The notes below the pieces were generated by a model. The model saw nothing but the letters and a program-made list of their open reading frames with translations, was not told where the DNA came from and did not search any database. Made by a program: the position numbers and the translations under genes. 64,000 nt of DNA from Zasmidium citrigriseum (taxonomy: Eukaryota > Ascomycota > Dothideomycetes > Mycosphaerellales > Mycosphaerellaceae): assembly GCA_002786025.1 (NCBI GenBank), contig NHNW01000061.1, forward strand, positions 124,001 through 188,000, in the 5' to 3' direction. Numbering within the stretch: position 1 is the stretch's first letter; every line of letters begins with the position of its first letter. Below are positions 53,720 to 64,000 of the stretch, piece by piece.

Positions 53720-54600
53720 ATGGGGATCTGATCCCCGCCCCGAATAGAGGGTCTGTACTTTGTACATATAGCGCAGGCAGAGCCGAAATCAGAGTTTCCT
53801 TTGTCAGGCAAGACAATCTCCGCGATCTCGCCTGCGTTTTACATCTTCACGTCGTCTCTTGGGGAGTCGACTTGACTGATTCAGGCGTTTCACCTCTCAT
53901 GCTCACAGGCTTGCAGGCATCACTATATTCACCTCATCTGGCATGGAAGCAGAATTTGGTTCAGCGAACGATCTGCGTCTTTCGCGCCCTCGAGATCGAG
54001 AGTCGAAACTGTTTCGAAAGCGACGGTACCCGTCCATGCTCGCAAACAAGTCTGCGCGCTCCCGAACTCTGTGCAACAATCGGACAGGCCGTCACGAGAT
54101 TCTTATCTTCCTGGGATGCGTTGTCTCCTATTGACTGCTAACTTCCATCACTTCGACCAGCCTCTTCGCACGGGGGAATGATCTCTGTGAGCCTTAGAGT
54201 TATCTCCATGAGATTAATCTCCATCGTGCCGGTGGATGTCTCCATCGGCGAAAGGCAATGGACTTTGAACTTGAGAATCTGGGCTCCTTTCGGCATCACC
54301 TCATCATCGGGGCGACGGCTGAGTGAGTGTGCCAAATCTCCCCTGAACAGCGACGAAAATATTCGACCTAGAGAGCGACCAGTCCACCAGCCCCGTGAAC
54401 GGCTATCCTGTTCTTAATGAGCCAAGTGCCCAGGACATTCTTTTCGATCAACCGAAGAGTTTCCAGTAAGAACTAGAAAGGAGTAGAACCACCACAGCGA
54501 TCCATGCAATGCTCGAGAGGAACGCAACAAGCTCAGATGCCAACCAGCATTTGTACGACCATTACCATCTAATCATTACAGTCCGAACCAAGAAACCCCA
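53720..54600. other. Convergent intergenic region, no supported gene
   Basis: About 0.9 kb between the ends of ATP3 and the HET gene. Short frames (53872-54141, 54178-54417) have no motif. A repeated ATCTCCAT-type phrase occurs around 54195-54245 (three copies), otherwise nothing. Confidence 0.4.
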
Positions 54601-56562
54601 TCATCGCGAAACAACCCCATCAACCGACCTCGAGCTGGTACTCTCCCTCTCCCCACCCACACCAACACCCCCAACAATATCAACCGAAGACACCCGACTA
54701 TGCCTCCTAACAACCTTCTGCACAATCCAGCTAACCCGACTCCCATTCGTCCGCGAACTATCCATCCTCTGCAAACCCCCCTTCCCCGTCAAACTCTCCC
54801 TCTTGACCGCCTTCTCCAACCCACCAACCCCGATCTCCAACAAGAAAATCTTCACGTTCGCCTTCACCATTGTTTCTACACGGACCATCACCCGAAAATG
54901 TTTCCCAAACGCCATACTCCCAAAATCGATTGGGTCGAAGGCTTTGCTGCAGTCCTTGAGGGCTTCGAGGGAGGGGCATTCCACAATATCAAAACCGGGC
55001 TCCTTATCACTCCCAGTACCTAGCAGAATCGCCACGCGGGGGGCTTGGGGGTCTTCCGTGCCGACGAGGATTGCTGCCGAGAGGTGCGGACCTGTTTTGG
55101 CTATGTGGAAGGCTACGGGGAGTTGTTCGGGGATGTTCTTGGGGCGTTGGAGGTCTTTGAGTAGGCCTTTGCCGTCTTTGCTCAGGACTTTGGGCGGCTG
55201 GTATTGGATGTCGAGGACGTCGTGGGGGCCCCAGGCACGGAACTTGGTGATTTGGAAGATGCGGATGGAGTAGGGGGGTTCTAGTTCTTTTGGTGGGTGG
55301 AGGGTGCCGTTCTGAGTACCGTTCGGAGCGCCATTTGGAGCGCCGTTTTGATGCAACGAAAGCGTCGATGGGTAGAGTCCCAAAGGTGGAACGGATTGTC
55401 GGATGAAGATCTGCTCGATCTTGCCTCTGATTTCGACGGAACCGATTTCATCACAGCGGACTCTGGCATATTGGCGATCTCCGGACGGCAGTTTGCGAAG
55501 GTACAAGGCCAGAAATCTCCTGCTGTCGTTCGGATCCGGACATTGCAGAGCAGCAACGTAGATGTCGTTCTGAGAGTCCGGCATCAAGTACAACGAGATC
55601 CCAAGTCCTCGATTGGTCATTCCAAAAGGCTGCTGCTCCTCATACGGGTCTCTGTGGTATTTTGAAGAATACGCAAACACCCTCGGACTGTCGGCCAGGA
55701 GTCCATGTGGTTGGCTGCCCATTTCCGGATCTTTCCAGGCAAAAATCGAGGGATCGTCGCTGTCTTTGATGATTTCCTGCTGCAGTCTGATGAAGGCCTT
55801 CTTCTCGCCTTCGCCATAAAGCACCGGCATATTGACCCCCATCAATCCCATCAAGGAATACGCACGGTCTTCCGGTAGAGTCGTCTCCCGTCTCGCAGCC
55901 CAGGACATTCGCTTCGCAATCGGCTGCGCTTCCACCAAATTATTATCCTCCAGAATCGCCACATCAATCCCCGTAGCCCCAGAAAGCAAACCCGACAATT
56001 CATGCTTATCCCCAAGTCGAATCCACTCCTTCGAGTAAAACACCACATGCCCCGGCGCAATAAGTTCCGTAAGCGTCCATCCCCTCGTAAACCACACACT
56101 CCGCAACTTCTTGCTTTTGCCATACTTCATCCCATGCCAATCCTCAAGAGGAACGTCCGCGAGGAATGCATAACAAATCGCTGATTCCTGACACCATTCA
56201 TACGTCGAATTGATCGCCTCTCCAAGTTCCGCGCTGCTGCTCCGGTCAATACAAGCGGTATCGATCCAGAGCCAGTCTTTCCCATCCTCATCGGCCTGCT
56301 CTAGAGCGAATGCCAGTTTGGCCCATCCCGATTTCTCCCTAATCGATGGCTCAGAATTCAGATCCACGGAGATGTACCCTTCGGTCTTCCTGATACTCTC
56401 ATCACAGTGAGCCACCAAGTCCGTGAAGAGGATCTCATCATGGGTGGCGCTGCTCCAGGTATGCGACAACACGGCGTATCGTCCTTGCTGTCCGCGAAAC
56501 TCGTGTAGCTCGAGGGTCGACACTTGTCCAGAGACGAAAGGCCCCGTTTTCAGGAGCCGCAT
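54601..56562 (-). CDS. HET-domain (heterokaryon incompatibility-type) protein
   Basis: A single-exon gene of 653 residues. The N-terminal HET domain is clear: RYAVLSHTWSSATHDEILFT, then KLAFALEQADEDGKDWLWID, TACIDRSSSAELGEAINSTY, ICYAFLADVP and RSVWFTRGWTLTELIAPGHV. It continues RMSWAARRETTLPEDRAYSL and MGLMGVNMPVLYGEGEKKAF, the usual HET-E/HET-D-type junction. The middle (SIFAWKDPEMGSQPHGLLAD) matches the region that follows HET in this group. A short repeat NGAPNGAPNGTQNGT occurs near residues 410-425. No NACHT or WD40 part is present. HET proteins of this type can trigger cell death upon fusion of unlike strains; many paralogues have unknown roles. Confidence 0.92.
   Translation of the reverse strand: MRLLKTGPFVSGQVSTLELHEFRGQQGRYAVLSHTWSSATHDEILFTDLVAHCDESIRKTEGYISVDLNSEPSIREKSGWAKLAFALEQADEDGKDWLWIDTACIDRSSSAELGEAINSTYEWCQESAICYAFLADVPLEDWHGMKYGKSKKLRSVWFTRGWTLTELIAPGHVVFYSKEWIRLGDKHELSGLLSGATGIDVAILEDNNLVEAQPIAKRMSWAARRETTLPEDRAYSLMGLMGVNMPVLYGEGEKKAFIRLQQEIIKDSDDPSIFAWKDPEMGSQPHGLLADSPRVFAYSSKYHRDPYEEQQPFGMTNRGLGISLYLMPDSQNDIYVAALQCPDPNDSRRFLALYLRKLPSGDRQYARVRCDEIGSVEIRGKIEQIFIRQSVPPLGLYPSTLSLHQNGAPNGAPNGTQNGTLHPPKELEPPYSIRIFQITKFRAWGPHDVLDIQYQPPKVLSKDGKGLLKDLQRPKNIPEQLPVAFHIAKTGPHLSAAILVGTEDPQAPRVAILLGTGSDKEPGFDIVECPSLEALKDCSKAFDPIDFGSMAFGKHFRVMVRVETMVKANVKIFLLEIGVGGLEKAVKRESLTGKGGLQRMDSSRTNGSRVSWIVQKVVRRHSRVSSVDIVGGVGVGGERESTSSRSVDGVVSR
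55300..55352 (-). repeat. Intragenic 12-bp repeat in the HET gene
   Basis: In transcript sense, units of AACGGCGCTCCA-type (Asn-Gly-Ala-Pro, then Asn-Gly-Thr-Gln and Asn-Gly-Thr-Leu) are repeated four times, giving a flexible linker that keeps the reading frame whatever the copy number. Confidence 0.75.
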
Positions 56563-57530
56563 GACGGGATGGCCTTTCCTGTATTCTGTGGCGGCGGGAG
56601 GCGGTGGTCAAAAGACACGCGCCGACCTTCCATTCTCACGGTCGGTCGGGAGGGGTATGGGTGAGGTGGTACGGTTGGGTCTTGGCGAGGTTCAGGATTC
56701 CGGGTCGATAGCACACCACGTGCGGGTGGATGGGTGACACCTGTACCACCGCATTCCCTGTTTCGCGCGTTCGTATGGTGCTTTGTGCAGTGCGGTGAAT
56801 GCACAAGTCGAACCACGATGTTGCTTCGGAGGGAGCTTCGTCCCGTTCTCCGGCATGCGGCGGATGCGCTGCGCGTGGAACTTGAAACATTGTGGTATTG
56901 GCAATCTAACCATGTCTGGTATGCGACGATGTGTCGTGTCTGGATTTAGTTGGTTGAAACATGACTTTGCTTCTTATCTTTGAAGTCAATGGACGTTCAT
57001 CAATCGATCGATGTTAAACCCAATTGACTTTCGAGATGGAGCTACGAGTGACTCTCACAGCCTGCTCAAAGATCCCTGTTGAGCACAGCAAGACAATGCG
57101 TGAGAAAGCACGTTCATGCAGATTAATGAGCCCGATTGTCGTCGGAGGTAAGAGCTTGGAAGCGTGCAGGCTCTTCAAGAGTTCATTCCTCACCGGGTAT
57201 ATGGTCCAAGGAAATGCTTCCGGAACGCACGCGCCCGAAGACACAGAAGCTCATCCATGTCACATCGATCTTGACATCGATCCCAAAGTTGCCTGAATGA
57301 CGGGATGAAGAGTTAGGGCACGACGGTATCATGCCGAGTATAACTCCGTGATGGTCGACATCTGCTGAAAGCTCTCGTGGCGGTCAAGGGACTGCCGTGC
57401 TCCACGAGGTGAACGTGCTGCTGTTGTGCTGCGATGACTGCAGTCGACGTGCTTCTGATTCATCGCGCCATTCTGCTCGGGTGCCGAAAGCCGCCTGCGA
57501 AGATGTCGTAGCACTCGTCGATATAACCCT
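56563..57530. other. Intergenic region, no supported gene
   Basis: About 1 kb between the HET gene start and the end of the oligopeptide transporter gene. Overlapping short frames on both strands show no motif. Confidence 0.4.
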
Positions 57531-60050
57531 TCAACTGTCACCACTTTCAACCGGCCCACCATTCGGCAACGCAAAACACCTCTCAACACTATCCGCATTG
57601 TTTCCCCACCAGTTCGGCATGGTAATGACTTTCGCCGCCCCGAAACACAAGAAGATTAACAACATATTCAAATTGAAGCCAGCATCGAAAGCAGCAGCCA
57701 GGATATAATTGTACCGACTCCACAACTCATACCGATACCGATACGCCCAGAACATGACGACAAAGCCGCCGAGGAAGCGTGAAAAGTACCCTGTGGAGAT
57801 GTTGCCGTAGAAGATGGAGGCGCCGGAGAAGAAGATGGTCGAGTTCCAGAGGTGGAATTTGGCCCGGGGAAACAGGCGGTGGAGGGTGTAGAGGATGATG
57901 GGGACGGCGGCGCCGACAAGAAAGGCGTAGGGAAGAGGCTTGAAGATCTTTTCTTGGAAGAGGCGGGAGGGCCCAATGAGTACGTATTGCACTCCAGTGC
58001 TCAGGCTGGTGGCGATGGTTTGGCCGGTCCAGATGTGGGCGGGATCGGTGAGAGTGCCGTTCAGGTAGTCTCTTTTCGCGGTCAAGATCCATCGCATTGT
58101 GCCGTAGTTGATGGGAACGCCGATGATGGTGCCAAATATTTGACTGACGAAGACTGCTCGAGGTGGGATGTGCATGTAGTGGCCGATCTTTTGGTCCTGC
58201 ATCATGTACTGAGCTCTATACCAAGCGTCTCCTGCGATGGAGCCGTAAACGGAGGCTCCAGCTGGATTGCGGTTCCCGCTCACTGCTTGAAGCATCGTGC
58301 CGTAGAGCAGTTCGTTGAATGTCCCAATGGGCAGTTGAAAGTTCGAGACTGCAAAGAGCCAGCCCATTGGGATGATGGTAAGTGCTCCGGTGGCAACAGC
58401 GATGAAATATGTCCAGACGGGAATGAAGAGGTTGCCAGTTGCCAAGATGGTGATGAGCGAGACGAATGAGCAGAGAAACAGTGCAGCGTACCACCACAGC
58501 GGGACCTCTTTGTAGCTTCGCATCAAGACATTCAGGCGGTCGTTGTACTGGTGGTTGATACCCTCTCCAGGATGGTTTCGTCGTGCGCAGAACTTGGAAA
58601 AGGCGGTCCTGATCTGCTTGTAGCCAAAGCAGGCGATCCATGCTAAAAGTAAAGGGTTGAAGGTCAGTACATGTCTCGGACATGTCGCAGGATGGCTGCC
58701 CTTAAGTTTACGTACCGTATGCGGATGTGTATGAAGCGTAGTCGAAGAACATTGACCAGAGTTGTTGCGTTCCTTGATAGATCGGGCCATTCAGGTCGTA
58801 TGCCGTTTGATTGAATTGGTTGTCGGGAGTGACCAGATCTGCAACTGGATACAGCGTTCCATTCTCTCGCAGTGGTCGATTGGTTTGCAGACCATAGTGA
58901 AAAGATCCAAGTTTGCCGTATTGCGCAGCAGGCATGAGTACCCAACAGCATAAAACATAGGACATGAAGAGCACGACCTGCGTCCACCAAGGGCTGAGGA
59001 AGAGATTGACGCCGGCATTGTAATTTGAGATGTTGGCCCAGTCAAATGTCAGATTCAGAAAGCCCATGCCTCCGAGTCCAGATCCGATGAAGTTGGCCAC
59101 GCTGTTGTGCGGCGCCACCCAACAGAGAAAGGCCAAAGATCCGAAGAAGGGCATGATGAATTCAGGCAAGAACTGCCAAAAGGTGACTCCGAACAGAACG
59201 CCCCAGAAGACCCACATCTGCTTGCGAGCAGTCTTCGTGGGCGCTTCGCGTTGCTTCTTCTGTGTCTCAAAGAGAGCACTTTGGCAGAGGCTGGCAGGAT
59301 TAGCAAGGTGGAATGTTAATAGGACTTTTTGCATACGTACGATTGAAACCATGGATAAGCAGGATCGTACATCAAGATCTGCCTCGCAATCGCCGCGAAG
59401 CTGTACCCAGTCCAAACAATCGACAGCATGAAGAAGAGCGCGGCTCCAGGATTGACACGCTGATCATAGTACAGTTCTGCAAGCGCAAGCGGTGCCACTC
59501 CCAAGTTGCCAATGGCCCCAGAAGTGGCTGTGATCGTAACGAGGACATGTTCCTTTGTCGTCCATGGGCCAGGATTCATACTGAACTTCCACTTGGTCCC
59601 AGGTATGCTGATCTGTTTCTTGGGCAGCACTTTTGCTAGCCAAATGCCGACGTAATTGCTGGCGATCTGTACAAAGAAGACCGAGTAGGGCGCATACGTA
59701 GTTCGGAAGCTGTTCATCTGGCTCAGGAAAGCGCCTGGTGCGACGAAGATCGTGGCCAGGATCCAGTACCGGAATGTCAAGCACAATTCGGTGGGGTCAT
59801 CGTGCAAGCTCACCACCCTCAAGACCTGAGGTGGGATATCTTTGAGTTCGGGATCTTCTGGGCTTTCGAGGTCGGCATCCGTTTCCACGATCTCCTCGTT
59901 GACAAGTTTGTCCTTTGGCACATCGCTTGTCTCTGCTGGGTGTACTTCGACTGCCGTGCTGTGTACTTCGGAAGATATCGATTCCCCCTTCTCGTCCTCG
60001 TTTGCCGGATGTGCTCGTGAACGCAGCCGCACCGAGTCCTTGTCCGCCAT
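57531..60050 (-). CDS. OPT-family oligopeptide transporter
   Basis: A polytopic plasma-membrane symporter of the oligopeptide transporter family, about 800 residues in three exons. The start at 60050 (MADKDSVRLRSRA) follows a long hydrophilic, acidic N-terminus. Then come DDPTELCLTFRYWILATIFV and GAFLSQMNSFRTTYAPYSVF, SIPGTKWKFSMNPGPWTTKE (family NPGPF-like motif), MWVFWGVLFGVTFWQFLPEF, LNLTFDWANISNY, SYKEVPLWWYAALFLCSFVS, NFQLPIGTFNELLYGTMLQA and KIGHYMHIPPRAVFVSQIFG (KIGHYMKIPPR motif). The C-terminus ends with GWNADS-like WWGNNADSVERCF. The intron at 58643-58715 is introner-like. Substrates in this family are tetra/pentapeptides, glutathione or siderophore-type compounds; which one is not visible. 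Confidence 0.95.
58643..58715 (-). repeat. Introner-like intron (73 bp)
   Basis: Phase-1 intron in the oligopeptide transporter gene. It reads GTACGTAAACTTAAGGGCAG, CCATCCTGCGACATGTCCGA, GACATGTACTGACCTTCAAC, CCTTTACTTTTAG. It is the cleanest copy in the window and the best model for the family: perfect donor, central palindrome ATGTCCGAGACAT and T-rich acceptor. Removal joins YTSAYG to AWIACFGYK. Confidence 0.9.
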
Positions 60051-60471
60051 GCTGTAGAATTGAGGCTTGAGAAGCTTGTTCGAATGCTTGTCAGGCGCCA
60101 CGGGCGTTCAAATATGCGCGTGTCGATCAGCTTCGTATGGAAGTATCGCCCTGTCGAAGTTAGCCAGCACAGTTCGCACCATGATTTGACAGCAGTGGCG
60201 TTATCTGATTTAGTGCGATCCAGCTGCACGCGGATGTAACGTTAGGGTAGCTGAAGAACTGCGACGCAAAGGGAAGGTACGCAGAACATCCCGAAGCAGA
60301 CTAGAAAGTGATGATCCGGCATTGCTGTGCCGCTGGGATTCGTACAAGATACAGTGGATATTGGATCACGCCTCCTCACGGCTTTGCGTATAGTTGACTC
60401 CACTGTTCACGTTATCAGTATGATGAGCTCCTTCGTTCATCATGGCGTGCTTACCGAGACCTCTCTCACCA
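60051..60471. other. Intergenic region, no supported gene
   Basis: About 0.42 kb between the transporter start and the end of the glutathione-transferase gene. Nothing coding is supported. Confidence 0.4.
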
Positions 60472-61287
60472 TCAATGGTCATCTCTCTCAAACCACTTCG
60501 CACACGCCTTCTCGAGATCGCCAAAACTGGGATCGAATTTCATCATCCGCCCATAGGCATCACCGTCTTTATCAAGCTTGGTCAAGAGCTTGAAGCAACT
60601 CACAATGATGAAGTCCGCATAGCTGACTTGGGTTCCCACAACGAACGGTCCATCTTTCTCAGCCAGCAAGCCTCTGAGCGCGATCATCGGTGCTTCTGCC
60701 TTCTCCCACGCTCTCTCACCAGAGAATTCTGGATGATTTGCGAAGTCATAAAGAGTCATACCACCGAAGAGTTTCTGTCGCTCTACGTGGTACCACTTAG
60801 CACCTTCAGGTCTGAGGATCCAGTCGGGAATACGCCACATAAAGGGTACCACTACAGTGCGTAGAATCTGGTCAACAATGTCCTGGGCACGTTTGGGGTA
60901 GCCAGAGTCCAAGAACAGAGACGGTTCTGGTTGCAACTTCTCCAAAGCGTCAGCAATGCGGCGAGACTCCATGACGTACGACCCATCAGGAAGTCGGATA
61001 GTCGGGTTCGAGTATCTGAATATGCAGGCTTCGGGATCGTTGGGAGGCAGTCCGAATGATATGAGCTTTTCGTGGAGGTCGGAGAAGTCGGTCCATTCTG
61101 TGGTGTATTCGATACCTTTGTAGTTGAGGGCAGACCTGGCTGGAGTCGATCAGCAGCTTGATCAAAAGCTGGTGAGCACCGGTAGCTTACTCTTCCACAC
61201 GTTGGGACTGAAGCAATGCGGCTCGCCCTTGGAAGGGAGATCGTACAAGACGACCTGCTTGCGGTTCGGAGGCACGCCTGCTGTCAT
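60472..61287 (-). CDS. Glutathione S-transferase-like protein
   Basis: Two exons; a 58 bp-class intron separates MTAGVPPNRKQVVLYDLPSK...SPNVWK from TRSALNYKGIEYTTEWTDFS. The N-terminal thioredoxin-like fold is recognised from NVWKTRSALNYKGIEY and the cis-Pro region NPTIRLPDGSYVMESRRIAD (S/T-R-x-I-A-D binds the gamma-Glu of glutathione). The C-terminal helical domain has ERAWEKAEAPMIALRGLLAE and PFVVGTQVSYADFIIVSCFK (family D-x-x-I/V helix). About 250 residues, normal for the family. It belongs to the fungal group with the DLPSK start. Substrate unknown; detoxification of electrophiles is the usual role. Confidence 0.85.
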
Positions 61288-62187
61288 TTGACCACTTTGA
61301 ACTCTTCCTGGAGGTATTGAAGGGATCCTGCGAAGTGTTCAAGGACCTGCATCGACTCTTATATCCGCCATGACCGTCATCGCGGCTGAAGTGCGAAGCG
61401 GGAGGTGAGATGTGGCATGGCGCATAAAGGATCCGGATCCTCGCTGAGGGCACTGCATTGCTGCCTCCATTCGGACTCGTTTGTCGCTCTGATGGGAGGC
61501 CTGGTCTGACCCAGGATAAGTGAAATGGTGAAGGAGGGTGGAAGGCAACTCCCGCCGCTCGCGAGTTCAGGGCTTGGGGGCGGAACGCCAAGACCGGTGA
61601 TGATCCCTGAACGAACTCCACACCTCACCTTTCTGGTTCTTCTCTTCTTCTTTCACTCATCATTCATCGTAATCTCGTTCAGAAACATCACGATGGCCAG
61701 CACACCGTTCGCATTCGCGACATGCTGCGGCAGTGTGATGGATTCTGGCTTGGTCTGCCCAGATCTGGCAACGCGAAGTCCGAGAATTTTCTTTCACCGC
61801 ACCGCTGGTGAATACGGTAATAATACACGTAGAAAAGACTGGGCCATCGAACATGGCCTGCCGTAACGTAAGAAGCTTCTTTCGCACTCTCGATATTCTG
61901 CATTGCCCAGCACACGATAGAAAACACGAGCCCAGCACGCGAGCAAACTTTTCACATGGCAGGAATATAATACCTACACCGCTCTCGACTCACTGACAAC
62001 CAAGACGCACGTGCTTATCTCAACGCTATCAACGAGTGCTCGATATACAGCCTTCTATTGGCCAGATCTATACTCTCCTTTCCGACACTGCAGTTACACG
62101 AGGCAGGTGCCCTTCTCAGCGCCTATATCAACGGCTTCAAAACATCCTCTACTCTTCATCAACCGACAAGAAGCGACTTCAACCGAC
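61288..62187. other. Divergent intergenic region, no supported gene
   Basis: About 0.9 kb between two divergent starts. Overlapping frames around 61339-61938 on both strands show no motif. A TATATCAACGG-type and a GATATACAG segment lie within 150 bases of the next start. Confidence 0.4.
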
Positions 62188-63031
62188 ATGCCAACATCTT
62201 CACAGCCTGGTCCACCAATCATGGCTACAGAACGATCTACTACGTCCACCACTGCATACCCAACCTCTACCACTCACAGCCTTGCTCTACCACCTCAGCG
62301 ACCCTCATTGGCACGTCGTACTCATATCGGAGCAAGCCGGAGCCGTCCATGGCTCAAAGTCTTGAACCGACCAACCAGAATCCTCGAATTGGTACGTGTC
62401 CAGCAAGGCTACAATGATCACATGCAATAGCTAACGTTGCATACAGATCTTGCTCAATCTCAGCTTGGAGGGCCTTCTCTGCGCCATGCATGTATCCAAG
62501 ACTTGGCTTTACGTTGCTAGCGAGTCCAGGGAGATCCGAAAACGCCTCTACTGGTGGCATGTGGAGTCAGTGATCGATTCCCGGCCTGGTACGCCCCAAT
62601 CGAGCATTCGAAACGTCTACGAACTGTTCCATATCGGTCTCTCGGAAGGAATTCTCATCACCTATTACACGCCACGCCGAGGAGAGTACTTCGTCCTGAT
62701 GAAAAATCACTGCGAGAAACGTTCTCTCCGCCTGCTGGACTCCAAAAAGACCAGAATCGCCCTGAACCCCTTCTCCGGCGAGTTCCACGTGGAGTGGTAC
62801 GACCATGCAGGCAATCTGCTCATCGACAGGCGATTCTCACCCAGCAAGATCCGCTCCCGGGAGAAGACCCCACGCGTCGAGGGAGATAGACTGTTTGAGT
62901 ACTTCAAACAGTACCATTCACCCACGGGCACTGATTGGGACTTCATTCTAGAGGGGCTTGTGGGGCAGACTCGCCGGGAGAAAGTGAAGCGGCTGGTGAA
63001 GCCAGTGCGCCGGGTATTGGCTATGTTGTGA
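62188..63031 (+). CDS. F-box-like hypothetical protein
   Basis: Two exons (62188-62391, 62447-63031, intron 55 bp, GTACGT donor) give 262 residues. The first exon is Ser/Thr/Pro-rich and ends RPTRILELI-; across the join one reads LILLNLSLEGLLCAMHVSKT followed by W, the Leu-rich F-box-like core with the L-x-A-x-x-V-S-K-x-W pattern. Then come conserved-looking but unassigned segments (GTPQSSIRNVYELFHIGLSE; RFSPSKIRSREKTPRV). The upstream frame is open to 62011 but the start at 62188 is preferred. Such proteins are numerous in Dothideomycetes and may link substrates to SCF ubiquitin ligases; this is inference. Confidence 0.7.
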
Positions 63032-63669
63032 GGAATTTTCCTTCTTTTCTTTTGTTGCTATCTCGAGCGATCCCCAAGGGTATCATGCCATTGATCTGTA
63101 CATTAGCGGGTTGGGGATTGAGCGGGGAACGGGGATAGGGATTGCATTGTAATTCTACTTATGACTTGTATTTCTATCTTGAGGTGAAGGGCACCACGGG
63201 GCAGTCACAGGTGTAGTTATATGGCTTCGAATGGACGAGATTGCACTACTATTTCACCTAGAAAAAGGTCGAAACGACTTATACGTTTCAGAGCGAGAAC
63301 GGGTCACTGCTAGGCGAGCATCGCCTCGCCTTCCTCACATTCACCTCGCAGAATACTTAAGATTGACCTTCTCACCTCGACACTATCCCCAGATCTCCAA
63401 TCGATCTCAATGGTCTCAATCGGCCATTCGACGGCCTGGACGCAGATATTTTCTTGGGGATTGCTTCGAGTTAACATCAAGTTCACACCTGAACGCCAAA
63501 CATACCACCGGCAGTCGAGCCTCACTCATCTTTCCCTCGCAACTCACCCGCTGACCAACCCCACACCTGAATCCTCCCGCAGGAATTCCGTCAAGGATCG
63601 ACTTTCATCGACATCATCTCCTTCAGCCTCACCTCCGACGTCTTCACTCAAACACCTGAGCGTCACAAA
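63032..63669. other. Intergenic region, no supported gene
   Basis: About 0.64 kb. A plus-strand frame (63410-63666) is Ser/Thr/Pro-rich without motifs and is likely leader sequence of the next gene. Confidence 0.4.
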
Positions 63670-64000
63670 ATGACGATACTACAAGACTCCCACCATCCAC
63701 AAACATCACTAGAGATCCTCAACCCACCAACAACCAAAGACCCCACCAACCCAAGCACAACAGATTCCCCCCTCGCCCGCGAACTCAAGCACCTCTCCAC
63801 CCTCAGCATCAACGACATAAACACCCGGCGCATCTACACCTCCACCACTGAACCCCAACACATCTCCCCGACCTTCAGCGCCGAAAACTCCGGCCACCCC
63901 TCCTGCAACACCTACAGCGACTTCCTGGCCCTGCACCGGCAACACGCCGCCATCGACCCGGAGTATCATGTCCGAGTGGCAAATACCTCGATCGATATGG
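63670..64000 (+). CDS. Hypothetical protein, 3' part outside window
   Basis: An ATG at 63670 opens a frame that stays open for 110 codons to the right edge, with strong preference for C in third positions as in the confirmed genes nearby. The protein begins MTILQDSHHPQTSLEI and has SPLARELKHLSTLSINDINT and later DFLALHRQHAAIDPEYHVR. No domain is recognised in this fragment. A coding call rests on codon usage, frame length and the ATG context CACAAAATGA. Confidence 0.6.
   Translation, partial: MTILQDSHHPQTSLEILNPPTTKDPTNPSTTDSPLARELKHLSTLSINDINTRRIYTSTTEPQHISPTFSAENSGHPSCNTYSDFLALHRQHAAIDPEYHVRVANTSIDM

Noticed and set aside
1..64000. tRNA or rRNA genes
   Set aside because: I saw no convincing cloverleaf with A and B boxes and no rRNA segments by eye; a covariance-model search could still find one.

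Overview
The window is nuclear DNA of a filamentous ascomycete. Almost every gene can be rebuilt only by removing 48-64 bp introns with GT...AG ends and CTAAC-type branch sites. The gene set (HET-domain, PTH11-type, Zn2Cys6, OPT, GH5, GH43, FAD-linked oxidase, secreted families) is that of a plant-associated or saprotrophic ascomycete. A dispersed family of near-identical 71-77 bp introns matches what is known as introner-like elements, described from Dothideomycetes such as Cladosporium, Dothistroma and Zymoseptoria. A repeat-induced point mutation (RIP) scar also fits. I therefore infer a Dothideomycete, probably Mycosphaerellales/Capnodiales; the species is not identified.

Layout, left to right. 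0-1.7 kb: 5' part of a ubiquitin-specific protease. 3-7 kb: a shortened RraA-like gene and two tandem paralogues of unknown function. 7.3-9.5 kb: secreted FAD-linked oxidase with a C-terminal membrane anchor. 10.4-19 kb: PTH11-type membrane protein, ferroportin-like transporter, fatty-acid-hydroxylase family enzyme, and the first member (A) of a small secreted protein family. 19.5-23 kb: a large fusion of a DUF2235 hydrolase-like domain (catalytic Ser replaced by Ala) with a P-loop GTPase. 23.4-26.8 kb: a RIP-degraded transposon, with a minus-strand Mutator-like (MULE) transposase relic. 27-32 kb: VPS53 and secreted family members B and C. 32-38 kb: a GH5 - Zn2Cys6 regulator - GH43 group. 38-64 kb: mostly housekeeping and accessory genes: NAD(P)-binding protein, SRRM1-like PWI/SR protein, vacuolar carboxypeptidase S, 2EXR/F-box-like protein, DUF423, Thr-rich secreted protein, DNA topoisomerase I, ATP synthase gamma, HET protein, oligopeptide transporter, glutathione transferase, F-box-like protein, and a gene running off the right edge.

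Functional groupings. The GH5, regulator and GH43 genes look like a small polysaccharide-use group. The three secreted paralogues sit on both sides of the RIP-scarred transposon, a setting common for fast-evolving secreted proteins. Six full-length introner-like introns and one probable truncated copy lie in five to six unrelated genes, so this window records several recent intron gains. All exon joins were made by eye from splice signals, reading-frame continuity and family motifs; no alignment was run.
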